The translations under genes and the position numbers were made by a program. Source: UMGS1519 sp050951005 (lineage in GTDB: Bacteria > Actinomycetota > Coriobacteriia > Coriobacteriales > Eggerthellaceae). From it: a stretch of 64,000 nucleotides of DNA. Within the stretch, counting starts at the first letter, position 1; each line of letters opens with the position of its first letter. The notes beneath the pieces are model-generated. The model did no database searches. It saw only the letters and a list, made by a program, of their open reading frames with translations, and was not told the DNA's origin. The stretch spans positions 186,001 through 250,000 of the forward strand of contig JBMNIP010000001.1 of assembly GCA_050951005.1 (NCBI GenBank). Direction: 5' to 3'. This document shows positions 43,428 through 51,393 of this stretch, in pieces.

Positions 43428-43922
43428 ATGCCCAGGGATTTTCGGAAGGGACGCTTCTCATCCAACTATCGGATCGGCGAGGATGTGAACCCAAGCGCCT
43501 ATGTGGTGAACCTCGTGGACTGCATGCTGGTTTTGGCCGTGGCATTTCTGGTGGCGCTCATCGGCTATTGGAATGTCGATCTGAACGTGACGGATTTGAG
43601 CGGAGAGGACCTGCAGCAGGTGGACCCGGAGACGCTGGAGTCTCAGGCAAGCGGCAGCGGATCCTATTACGTGGAGGCCGGCAAAGTCTACCAGGACCCG
43701 CAGACGGGACAGCTGTACATGGTGGAGACGAAGGACGGAGCCGTCAGCTCCGCATCCGGCGACAGCTCCAACTCAAGCTCGGGCTCAGGCAGCAGTGCGA
43801 ATGCATCCGGTGCTTCGTCCGCTTCGCAGGGCGGCAGCGCCTCCACAAGCGCGTCCGAGTCCGCTTCCAGCTCGGTGTCCGATGACGATATCCGTGCGCA
43901 GCGTGCGGCGGGCGGTGATTGA
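43428..43922 (+). CDS. DUF2149 protein, ExbD/TolR-like
   Basis: 164 residues: a short cytoplasmic N-terminus, one membrane helix and an extracellular tail. The helix VVNLVDCMLVLAVAFLVAL lines up with the ExbD/TolR helix (PLIDVMLVLLI-like), with Asp31 in the place of the essential proton-carrying aspartate. After the helix is a compact domain (about 50-110, YVEAGKVYQDPQTGQLYMVE) and then a Ser/Ala-rich tail (about 115-155). Being next to the ExbB-like gene strongly suggests a two-part proton-driven motor. It overlaps the leader of the permease gene by only a few bases. Confidence 0.85.
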   Translation: MPRDFRKGRFSSNYRIGEDVNPSAYVVNLVDCMLVLAVAFLVALIGYWNVDLNVTDLSGEDLQQVDPETLESQASGSGSYYVEAGKVYQDPQTGQLYMVETKDGAVSSASGDSSNSSSGSGSSANASGASSASQGGSASTSASESASSSVSDDDIRAQRAAGGD

Positions 43923-43927
43923 TCCGT

Positions 43928-45145
43928 ATGGCGCAAGCGCAGGAGCATCGGGCATCAGCATCGCAGGGTCAGGCTGCGGCGGCCTCTCGCGAACACGAGG
44001 TTGCCGCGGTCCGCGATATGCTGCAAGCGGTGAACGAAGGGGCGGATGCAGAGGATGCAGCCGTCGAAAAGGCGGCGGAATCCACCTTTCGCTCGCGGGT
44101 TACCGCACCCGTTAAGATCGCCATTGCCGTTACCGTGGTGGCGTCGTTCTTCATATCCATGATGCTGGGCCGCTACTCGATGCTGCCGGACGAGGTGCTC
44201 GCGAATACCTACAGCTATTTCTCGAAGGTCGCCGCGTACGCTGTGGCATGCGTGCAGGACCCTTCGTTCGTGCAGAACGCCATCAACTTCTCCAGCGGCG
44301 AACTGGTCCTGTTCCATATCCGCCTGCCGCGCATCCTGGTGGTCATGCTCGTGGGTGCGGCGCTGTCTGTAGCCGGCGCCTCCTATCAGGGCATGTTCAA
44401 GAATCCCCTGACATCTCCCGATCTGCTGGGAGCTTCGGCTGGAGCATCGCTTGGTGCCTGCATCGCGCTACTGCTGGGCATGCCTGGGGGCATGGTTCAG
44501 CTGCTGGCGTTTGTGGGCGGCATTGTGGCCGTGGCGATGGCCGTGTGGCTGAATCGGTTCGTCGACTACGATCCCACTTTGGGTCTGGTGCTTGCCGGCA
44601 TCCTGGTGTCCACATTGTTCCAATCCGGTATGTCCCTGGTGAAGTTCATGGCGGATGCCGATGACAAGCTGCCCACGATCACCTTCTGGCTCATGGGCTC
44701 ATTCGCGAATGTGAACCTGGGAGATCTGGCCTTGTGCATCCTGCCCATGATCTTCGGCTTCGTGGTGCTGCTGTTCCAGTCATGGAAGCTGAACGTGCTG
44801 TCGTTCGGCGATGAGGAGGCACGTGCCATGGGTGTGAACACGAAGCGCACCCGCCTGATCGTGATCTTCGCCTCGACGCTTGTCACCAGCGCCTCTGTGG
44901 CCGTAGCGGGCATCGTAGGGTGGATCGGCCTGGTCATCCCCCATCTTGCTCGCGCCATTGTGGGCCCGAACTACAAAGTGCTGCTGCCCACCTCGATGTT
45001 CGTGGGCGCCGTGTACCTGCTCATCGTGGACAACATCGCGCGCCTGCTGACGACGGTCGAGATACCCATCGGCATCCTGACGGCAATCCTGGGCGTGCCG
45101 TTCTTCGTATTCATCTTCAAGCACAACATGAAGGGGTGGCGATGA
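43928..45145 (+). CDS. FecCD-family ABC transporter permease
   Basis: 405 residues from the ATG at 43928; a TTG at 43919 is a possible alternative. After a hydrophilic 65-residue N-terminal extension (unusually long) come about nine or ten membrane helices. Family motifs: RLPRILVVMLVGAALSVAGASYQ, NPLTSPDLLGASAGA and GWIGLVIPHLAR, the last being the coupling region to the ATPase. This is the BtuC/FhuB type of importer. It overlaps the ATPase gene by 4 bp (ATGA). Confidence 0.93.
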   Translation: MAQAQEHRASASQGQAAAASREHEVAAVRDMLQAVNEGADAEDAAVEKAAESTFRSRVTAPVKIAIAVTVVASFFISMMLGRYSMLPDEVLANTYSYFSKVAAYAVACVQDPSFVQNAINFSSGELVLFHIRLPRILVVMLVGAALSVAGASYQGMFKNPLTSPDLLGASAGASLGACIALLLGMPGGMVQLLAFVGGIVAVAMAVWLNRFVDYDPTLGLVLAGILVSTLFQSGMSLVKFMADADDKLPTITFWLMGSFANVNLGDLALCILPMIFGFVVLLFQSWKLNVLSFGDEEARAMGVNTKRTRLIVIFASTLVTSASVAVAGIVGWIGLVIPHLARAIVGPNYKVLLPTSMFVGAVYLLIVDNIARLLTTVEIPIGILTAILGVPFFVFIFKHNMKGWR

Positions 45146-45942
45146 TGGCGGAGCATCTGCTGGACGCGCGCGATCTTCGCGTGGGCTATGGGCGAAAGAA
45201 TCCCGTAGAGGTGGTCCATGGGGTGTCGCTGACGCTGGATGCCGGCGAGTTCCTCTGCATCATCGGCCCGAACGGTTGCGGCAAGACCACCACGTTAAAA
45301 GCCCTTATGGGGTTGCTGCCCGTATTGGGCGGCACCGTTACCGTGGCGGGCGAAGAGGTAGGCGGAATGCCGGAGCGGGAACTGGCACGCCGTTTCGCGT
45401 ATATACCGCAGGCGCATACCCCGCCGTTTCCATTCACCGTAGCGGATGTGGTGCTTATGGGGCGTACCCCGTATGTAAACCGCTTGGCGCGAACCACCGA
45501 GCACGACCGCTTGGTGGCGTACAAGGCGTTGAAGCTGCTAGGCATCGACGACTTGGCAGACAAGGCCTATACCAATCTGTCCGGAGGTCAGCAGCAGCTG
45601 GTACTTATCGCACGGGCCCTGACGCAGCAGTCCGATATCTTGGTGATGGACGAGCCTACGGCTGCGTTGGACTTCGGCAACCAGCAGCTGGTGCTTTCGC
45701 GCATGCGGATGCTGTCGCGGATGGGCAAGGGGGTCATCATGGTCACGCACGATCCCGACCATGCGCTCTACTGTGCCGACCGGGTTATCGTCATGGAGTC
45801 GGGTGTGGTTATCGAGGAAGGTGCCCCGGCAGACTGCATCACGTCGGAGATCATCGAGCGAATCTACCATATCCAAGCGCGGGTGCTCGATACCGAAGTG
45901 GAGCCGGGGGTGTTCAAACGGGTTTGCGTGCCGCTTTCCTAG
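45142..45942 (+). CDS. FecE/BtuD-family ABC transporter ATPase
   Basis: 266 residues from the ATG that overlaps the permease stop. Walker A GPNGCGKTT (about 36-44), Q-loop YIPQAH, signature LSGGQQQ and Walker B ILVMDEPTAALD are intact, followed by the H-loop TH(D). The C-terminal 40 residues (VIERIYHIQARVLDTE-like) are usual for metal-chelate import ATPases. It closes the cluster; an intrinsic terminator follows 70 bp later. Confidence 0.95.
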   Translation: MMAEHLLDARDLRVGYGRKNPVEVVHGVSLTLDAGEFLCIIGPNGCGKTTTLKALMGLLPVLGGTVTVAGEEVGGMPERELARRFAYIPQAHTPPFPFTVADVVLMGRTPYVNRLARTTEHDRLVAYKALKLLGIDDLADKAYTNLSGGQQQLVLIARALTQQSDILVMDEPTAALDFGNQQLVLSRMRMLSRMGKGVIMVTHDPDHALYCADRVIVMESGVVIEEGAPADCITSEIIERIYHIQARVLDTEVEPGVFKRVCVPLS

Positions 45943-46012
45943 TGGTCCCGTCCAGGTGCCTGGTCGGCTAAGAAGACCGTCAGACCAGATAGCACTCCGC
46001 ATATTACGTACG

Positions 46013-46051
46013 AGCGGGGGGCGGACCCGATGGTCTGCCCCCCCGCTTTTT
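46013..46051 (+). terminator. Intrinsic terminator of the transporter cluster
   Basis: A 15-bp GC-rich stem (AGCGGGGGGCGGACC and complement, one looped base) followed by a T-run at 46047-46051. It lies between the ABC ATPase gene and the convergent flavodiiron gene. Confidence 0.9.
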
Positions 46052-46077
46052 CGATTTCAGGTACTGTCGAACCCGCT

Positions 46078-47238
46078 CTAAGCCATCAGCGCGTCGGCAA
46101 GCGCTTGGATCTGCTGATGGTTGGCATCGTCCATGCTGCCCTTGATGCTGACCACCGGCTCGACGATGGTGAGGTCCTTCAGCTGCTCGAGAAACGCGGT
46201 CATGCCCTTTGCAGCCTGCGGCATCCACGAGCCGTTCTCGATCAAGCCCACGGTGCGCTTCTGATAGTTGTGGTGCACCAGCGTGTTCAGGAACGTTTCC
46301 ATGAACGGGAAAATGCCCCCGCAGTACGTGGTGGTGGCCAGCACCAGCTTGTCATAGCGGTAGGCGCATTCCATCGCGTAGGACATGTCATCGCGTGCCA
46401 GGTCGTGGACGGTGACGACGGCGCCTCGGTCGCGCAGCGCCTGTGCCAGCTCTTCGACAGCCGCCTTTGTGTGACCGTACACCGAGGTATAGGCGATGCA
46501 GACACCCTCTGCTTCAGGTTCATAGGACGACCAGGTTTGGTACAGGTTCAGGTAATAACCGAGGTTCTCGTCCAAGACCGGACCGTGCAGCGAGCAGATG
46601 CGCTGGATATCGAAGCCGTCGAGTTTCTTTATCACTGCCTGGACGTTCGTGCCGAACTTGCCCACGATGCCGAAGTAGTAGCGCCGAGCTTCCGGCGCCC
46701 AGCCGTCGGGATCCTCGTAGTCGTTGGCGCCGAACTTGCCGAAAGCATCGGCGCTGAACAGGGTGCGGCTCTTGGAATCGAACGAGAACATGACCTCGGG
46801 CCAGTGGACCAACGGGGCGCTGATGAACGTCAGCGTACGGGTGCCCAGATCGAGCTCGGAGCCGTCCTTCACGACGATCTTGCGGTCGGCGAAGTCGGTG
46901 CCGAAGTATCCTTGCATCATCTTGAAGGCAGCGAAGCTCGCTACGATCTGCGCTTCGGGAAACTCGTCCATGAACACCTGGATGTTGGCCGAATGGTCCG
47001 GCTCCATGTGGTGGACGATCAGGTAGTCGGGCTTGCGCGCGCCCAGCGTGCGCTTGATGTTGCCCAGCCACTCGTCGCGGAAGCGGATGTCCACGGTGTC
47101 GGTGACGGCGATCTTCTCATCGAAGATGACGTATGAATTGTAGGACATGCCATGGGCGGATACGTCGTATTGGCCCTCGAAGAGGTCGATATCGTGGTCG
47201 TTTACGCCCACATAGGCGATATCGTCGGTGATATTCAT
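46078..47238 (-). CDS. Flavodiiron protein (A-type flavoprotein)
   Basis: 386 residues: an N-terminal metallo-beta-lactamase-like diiron domain and a C-terminal flavodoxin domain. The diiron ligands sit in HHMEPDHSAN (H-x-E-x-D-H), with further ligands in PLVHWPE, SADAF and SLHGP. The flavodoxin part starts at GVCIAYTSVYGHTKAA. Such proteins reduce O2 and/or NO to protect anaerobes. No extra rubredoxin domain is present, so an external electron donor is needed. GAAAGGAG precedes the ATG. It diverges from the fatty-acid operon. Confidence 0.95.
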   Translation of the reverse strand: MNITDDIAYVGVNDHDIDLFEGQYDVSAHGMSYNSYVIFDEKIAVTDTVDIRFRDEWLGNIKRTLGARKPDYLIVHHMEPDHSANIQVFMDEFPEAQIVASFAAFKMMQGYFGTDFADRKIVVKDGSELDLGTRTLTFISAPLVHWPEVMFSFDSKSRTLFSADAFGKFGANDYEDPDGWAPEARRYYFGIVGKFGTNVQAVIKKLDGFDIQRICSLHGPVLDENLGYYLNLYQTWSSYEPEAEGVCIAYTSVYGHTKAAVEELAQALRDRGAVVTVHDLARDDMSYAMECAYRYDKLVLATTTYCGGIFPFMETFLNTLVHHNYQKRTVGLIENGSWMPQAAKGMTAFLEQLKDLTIVEPVVSIKGSMDDANHQQIQALADALMA

Positions 47239-47406
47239 GGGTCTCCTTTCGCGGGCCGCGCTTTATCCCGCGGATCGCACCTGCTGTATGCTCCACCAAT
47301 AATAGTCCAATGGCGTTTCGGTTCGGTTGCCCTTTGGGGGAAAGGCACCCTGGCGGCAAAAAATGTTTCGCCTTCCGTCTCGGTGCGGGAAAGGATAGTA
47401 TGCCAG

Positions 47407-47439
47407 TCACAATTACTTTGATTATCAAAGTAATTGTGA
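47407..47439. promoter_or_regulatory. Perfect 33-bp palindrome containing a FabT box
   Basis: TCACAATTACTTTGAT, a central T and the exact reverse complement of the first arm. The centre, TTTGATTATCAAA at 47417-47429, is identical to the FabT operator described in streptococci and lactococci. A MarR/FabT-like gene is the second gene of the operon 184 bp downstream. No gene ends upstream, so it is not a terminator. Confidence 0.85.
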
Positions 47440-47513
47440 TGAGCCTGTGAGGACAGCCAAGCATTTCTTGCGGCGTATTTTCCGGCGGCGTATCGTCTTG
47501 CCCCAGAAAATAA

Positions 47514-47526
47514 TTAGATTGTCAAA
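47514..47526 (+). promoter_or_regulatory. FabT-like box 2
   Basis: TTAGATTGTCAAA matches the FabT core at 11 of 13 positions. TTGTCA within it (47520-47525) could be a -35 element, so binding would block the promoter. Confidence 0.6.
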
Positions 47527-47529
47527 CAA

Positions 47530-47542
47530 TTTGATTGCCAAA
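47530..47542 (+). promoter_or_regulatory. FabT-like box 3
   Basis: TTTGATTGCCAAA matches the FabT core at 11 of 13 positions. It lies 16 bp from box 2 start to start, about one and a half helical turns, and 81 bp before the degV start. The rest of the 47239-47622 gap has no gene. Confidence 0.6.
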
Positions 47543-47622
47543 CATTTACTGAAGGATATCGAAACTACGTGCATCGGAGCCGTAAGCGGACGGTGCGACA
47601 GAAGGGAAAAGACGGAAGAGAC

Positions 47623-48477
47623 ATGGGCTTTGCGGTTGTCACCGATTCTGCAGCGGATATCAATCCTGAAGAGGCGCAGCGCTACAGCATCTCGGTATTG
47701 CCGATGACTATCATGCTGGACGGCGAGGAGTACCGCGACCAGGTGGACATTACCTCCGAAGAGTTCTACGACCTGATGAACGCATCGGACAACCTGCCGA
47801 AGACGGCGCAGCCCTCCCCTTACGATTTCGCCCAAGTATTCAAGAAGCTGGCGGCCGAAGGCGCCGACCACATCATCTCGATCCATATCGCAGCGGTGCT
47901 GTCGGGCACCGCCCAGTCGGCGGCGATTGCCGCAGAGCAGGTGGATGTTCCGGTGACGGTTATCGATTGCTGCGGGGTGACCGTGTTCCAGGGCCTGGTT
48001 GTCCGCTACGCTGCCGAGCTGCGCGATAAGGGCATCCCCGCCCAAGAGGCGGTGGCGCGCATCCGCCGTGCCATTCCCCGCATCCATTTCCGTCTTGTCC
48101 CCGAAACCTTGGATAACCTGTTGAAGGGCGGACGCCTGTCGCCGCTCGAGGCGAAAGCGGCCGGCCTGTTGAATGTCAAGCCGATCATCACCTTCGACGA
48201 GAAGGGCGTGCTGAAGGTTACGTCGAAAGCACGCGGGATGAAAGGCGCGGAGAACAAGATGCGCAAGATGGTGCGCGATGCAACGGCTGAAGAGGGCATC
48301 CAGCGCATCCGGTTCACCCATTCGCGCAATGAGAAAGAACTGTCTAAGCTCAAGGCGATGCTGGAGGCGGATAAGGTGAAGTACGTCGATTTCGGCACGA
48401 CCCCCTGCGGGGCAACCGTGTCAACGCATCTTGGCACTGGGGCAATCGGCATCGCAACCTTGGCCGTCGAGGAATAG
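47623..48477 (+). CDS. DegV-family fatty-acid-binding protein (FakB-like)
   Basis: 284 residues from the ATG at 47623. The DegV N-domain starts FAVVTDSAADINPEEAQ, and PKTAQPSPYDF and SIHIAAVLSGTAQSA are the conserved lipid-pocket segments (T-S-Q-P-S-type motif, Ser of SGT). DegV/FakB proteins carry a fatty acid to the FakA kinase for phosphorylation. No fakA is in the window. As first gene of a FabT-box operon ending in fatty-acid synthesis, a FakB role is well supported. Confidence 0.9.
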   Translation: MGFAVVTDSAADINPEEAQRYSISVLPMTIMLDGEEYRDQVDITSEEFYDLMNASDNLPKTAQPSPYDFAQVFKKLAAEGADHIISIHIAAVLSGTAQSAAIAAEQVDVPVTVIDCCGVTVFQGLVVRYAAELRDKGIPAQEAVARIRRAIPRIHFRLVPETLDNLLKGGRLSPLEAKAAGLLNVKPIITFDEKGVLKVTSKARGMKGAENKMRKMVRDATAEEGIQRIRFTHSRNEKELSKLKAMLEADKVKYVDFGTTPCGATVSTHLGTGAIGIATLAVEE

Positions 48478-48487
48478 GAATCTGCAT

Positions 48488-49072
48488 ATGGTGAAAAACC
48501 CGGAAACAGGCACGAATTCCCTCTCGGCATCTCCGCAGGAAAACCTGGCGGGGAAAACCCCCGACGAGAAATCGCGGGAGCTTAACGACCTGTTCAGTGC
48601 AACCTTCGACTCGGTCCTGCGCATCGAGGAGCACGCGCTCGATAATCGTCTGACCGAAGGGCTCACCATTTCCGAGCTGCACACGATTGCGGCAGTCGGC
48701 TTGTACGACGCGAAGCCGATGAACGCTATCGCCTCTGCGTTGCATGTCACCTTGGCAACGGTTACCACTGCTGTGAACAAACTCGAGCGTAAAGGGTATG
48801 TTGAACGGGAGCGCAATCCCGAAGACCGGCGGCAGGTTCTTGTCAGCTTGACCAACAAGGGGCGCAAGGCGTGCCGTGCGCACGATATGTTCCATGCCAA
48901 GATGGTCGCACGGGCGCTTTCCTCCATGACCGACAGCGAAACAGACGCCCTGATGAAGGCCCTTGCGCATCTCGTGGAATTCTTCAACGAAGAGGACGCT
49001 GCCGCCGTCAAGCATCTGAAGGCCCAACGTGAATCAGTGCGGTTGAGGCCGCCGGCTGCTGCGGCCGGCTAG
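48488..49072 (+). CDS. fabT: MarR-family regulator, probable FabT
   Basis: 194 residues. The winged helix is clear: PMNAIASALHVTLATVTTAVNKLERKGYVERERNPEDRRQ in outline, with the DxRR wing. Family and place in the fab cluster match FabT, the repressor that uses acyl-ACP as corepressor in lactic-acid bacteria. Upstream are three FabT-type boxes. It has an N-terminal extension of about 30 residues and a basic, alanine-rich C-terminus, unlike the shorter streptococcal FabT (about 145 residues). It starts 10 bp after degV. Confidence 0.85.
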   Translation: MVKNPETGTNSLSASPQENLAGKTPDEKSRELNDLFSATFDSVLRIEEHALDNRLTEGLTISELHTIAAVGLYDAKPMNAIASALHVTLATVTTAVNKLERKGYVERERNPEDRRQVLVSLTNKGRKACRAHDMFHAKMVARALSSMTDSETDALMKALAHLVEFFNEEDAAAVKHLKAQRESVRLRPPAAAAG

Positions 49073-49156
49073 TATGAAGCGCAGCATTGAATGGCTTTTC
49101 CGTCGGGCATAGGGCCGGGCGAAAGCATAACGGGAACGAAATTGAAAGGAACCGAC

Positions 49157-49378
49157 ATGGCAACCATCGACAGCATTCGCAACATCCTGAACGAGAACCT
49201 GGACATCGAGCCGGAAAAGGTCCAGCCCGAGACGACCTTCGAGTCACTGGAAATCGACTCGCTGGACATGACCGAGCTTGTGTGCGCGGTCGAAGAGGAG
49301 TTCGACATCGAGCTGGAGAATCTCGAGGACATCAAGACCGTCGACGATCTGGTGGAGCGCATCGACTCCCTTCGCTAA
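49157..49378 (+). CDS. acpP: Acyl carrier protein
   Basis: 73 residues, acidic. The phosphopantetheine attachment serine is in EIDSLDMTELV (Ser near residue 36). ACP carries the growing acyl chain between the Fab enzymes encoded downstream. GAAAGGAAC precedes the ATG. Confidence 0.96.
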   Translation: MATIDSIRNILNENLDIEPEKVQPETTFESLEIDSLDMTELVCAVEEEFDIELENLEDIKTVDDLVERIDSLR

Positions 49379-49462
49379 TCGACGAAGGTCGCGAACATGC
49401 AGAGCCGTCATCCACGTGCAACCGGATGAAGGTTCTCGCAAGCGGAAAGTGAAGGTGGAAAA

Positions 49463-50452
49463 GTGAGAACACGGGTAACGGAGCTGCTGGGCATCCGGCA
49501 GCCGGTCATTCAGGGCGCCATGGCATGGATTGCCAATGCGCACTTGGCGGCGGCAGTCAGCAATGGCGGCGGCTTGGGTATCATAGCCTGCGGAGGTGCG
49601 GATCCCGAATGGGTGCGCGGCCAGGTTGAGGAAGCGCGCCGGCTGACCGACAAACCGTTCGGCGTGAACATCATGCTCATGAATCCGCAAACACCTGCAC
49701 TTGCGCAGCTTCTGGCGGACTTGAAGGTACCGGTTATCACGACGGGTGCCGGCAGCCCTTCGCCCTATGTGGCGCAATGGAAGGATGCCGGTTGCAAGGT
49801 GCTTCCCATCGTGGCATCGGCGACGCTTGCCCGCCGTATGGAGAAGTTGGGCGCCGATGCCGTCATCGCCGAAGGATGCGAAGCGGGCGGCCACATCGGC
49901 GAGCTGACCACGATGGCGCTGACGCCGTCGGTCTGCGACGCGGTGAGCATTCCGGTTATCACTGCCGGCGGCGTGGCGGACGGACGCGGCATGGCGGCTG
50001 CATTTGCCCTGGGCGCCGAAGGCGTCCAAATGGGCACGCGCTTCCTGACGGCGAACGAATGCGAGATCGCTGACGCGTACAAGGACAAGGTTCTCGGCGC
50101 AAAGGATTCCGACACCATCGTGACCGGCCGCCTGGGCGGGCATCCGGTACGCCAGCTGAAGAACAAATTCAGCCGCGGCATCGCTGCCGACGAGAAGAAT
50201 CCCGCGACCGATCCGGAAGATCTGGAGAAGCGCCTTGCCGGTTCGCTACGGCGTGCCGTGGAAGGCGATACGGCTATGGGATCGCTGATGTCCGGGCAGG
50301 TCGCCTGCCTGGTGCATGACCGCAAACCGGCCGCCCAGATCATCGACGACCTGATGGAAGAGGCCGAAGCTTGGGGCGCGAACACCCTCGAGCAGATGGC
50401 TGATCGCAACGCGCTCCGTTCATGGAACGGTGCGGCGGCAAAGGAGGCATAG
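49463..50452 (+). CDS. fabK: Enoyl-ACP reductase II, FMN-dependent
   Basis: 329 residues from a GTG. The 2-nitropropane-dioxygenase-like fold is shown by PVIQGAMAWIANAHLAAAVSN, PFGVNIMLMNP and EGCEAGGHIGELTTM, the last carrying the FabK histidine. FabK performs the final reduction of each elongation cycle in place of FabI, so triclosan insensitivity is expected from the family. It starts 84 bp after acpP and ends 3 bp before fabD. Confidence 0.95.
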   Translation: MRTRVTELLGIRQPVIQGAMAWIANAHLAAAVSNGGGLGIIACGGADPEWVRGQVEEARRLTDKPFGVNIMLMNPQTPALAQLLADLKVPVITTGAGSPSPYVAQWKDAGCKVLPIVASATLARRMEKLGADAVIAEGCEAGGHIGELTTMALTPSVCDAVSIPVITAGGVADGRGMAAAFALGAEGVQMGTRFLTANECEIADAYKDKVLGAKDSDTIVTGRLGGHPVRQLKNKFSRGIAADEKNPATDPEDLEKRLAGSLRRAVEGDTAMGSLMSGQVACLVHDRKPAAQIIDDLMEEAEAWGANTLEQMADRNALRSWNGAAAKEA

Positions 50453-50455
50453 GAG

Positions 50456-51391
50456 ATGGCCGTATGGCTTCTTCCCGGCCAGGGGGCCCAAGAGCCCGGT
50501 ATGGGCACGGGGCTTATGGATATACCCGAAGTTGCCGAAACCGTTTCCGCAGCTTCGCGGGCATTGGGCGTCGATGTTGCCTACTTGGCATGCGATGCGC
50601 CCGCCGACGAGGTCAACGACGCTTTCAACGCCCAGGCGCTGACGATGGCGATCACTGTCGGGTTGGGCCGGGCGCTTCAGGCGCGTGGCTGTTCCGCCGA
50701 TGCCTTCGTGGGCTTCAGCCTTGGGCAGATCAGTGGACTGGCGCTTTCGGGCATGCTATCTCTCGACCAGGCGTTTTCTCTGTTGAAGGTGCGCTCTACC
50801 GCGATGGCCGAGGCTTGCGCGGCCCATCCGGGCGGGATGACGGCGCTTCTCGGGGCAAGCGTGGCCGAAGCGGAGGCGCTTGCGCAGACGTGCGCGCAGG
50901 GACAGGTACTGGTCGCGGCGAACCACAATGCCCCCGGCCAGGTGGTCATCTCGGGAGAACGGGAAGCTCTCGACCGCGCCGAGGCGGCCTGGAAGGAATC
51001 CGGAAAGCGCTGCGTGCGCCTGAATACCGCGGGCGCCTTCCATTCGCCCCTTATGGCAGATGCCGGTACTGCGGTGGCAACAGCCTGTGAGGGCCTGGCC
51101 TTTGCAGATCCGAAGGCGCCCTTGATCTGCAACACCGATGCCCGCCCCTTCACTGCGGCCGAGGCGGCACATCGCTTGGAGCGCCAGGTGCAGCAGCCGG
51201 TGCTCTTCCAGGAATCCATCGAGGCGCTGCTCGGCGAAGGACGCACCTCGTTCGTGGAAGTCGGGCATGGCAAGGTTCTCACGAACCTGGTGAAGCGCAT
51301 CGACCGGAAGACCGAACGCGCCAACGTGGGATCCGCCGAGCAGCTGGAAACCTATTGCGCGGCTGCGGCGACAACGGAAAAGGAGGCCTAA
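50456..51391 (+). CDS. fabD: Malonyl-CoA:ACP transacylase, variant nucleophile elbow
   Basis: 311 residues. WLLPGQGAQEPGMG opens the protein (usual FPGQGSQ). The nucleophile motif reads GFSLGQISG instead of the usual GHSLGE, so the serine is kept while the His before it and the Glu after it are changed. The conserved arginine (VRSTAMAEA) and the catalytic histidine (GAFHSPLM) are present. It transfers malonyl from CoA to ACP. Gene order and AAAGGAGG before the start support normal function. Confidence 0.92.
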   Translation: MAVWLLPGQGAQEPGMGTGLMDIPEVAETVSAASRALGVDVAYLACDAPADEVNDAFNAQALTMAITVGLGRALQARGCSADAFVGFSLGQISGLALSGMLSLDQAFSLLKVRSTAMAEACAAHPGGMTALLGASVAEAEALAQTCAQGQVLVAANHNAPGQVVISGEREALDRAEAAWKESGKRCVRLNTAGAFHSPLMADAGTAVATACEGLAFADPKAPLICNTDARPFTAAEAAHRLERQVQQPVLFQESIEALLGEGRTSFVEVGHGKVLTNLVKRIDRKTERANVGSAEQLETYCAAAATTEKEA

Positions 51392-51393
51392 TG

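Noticed and set aside
42556..43922. Flagellar MotA/MotB stator genes
   Set aside because: The second protein has no OmpA-like peptidoglycan-binding domain and no flagellar genes are nearby; the helix and context fit ExbD/TolR with a FecCD importer better.
47407..47439. Terminator for the flavodiiron gene
   Set aside because: That gene points away from the palindrome, and the AT-rich stem lacks a T-run; an operator is the better reading.
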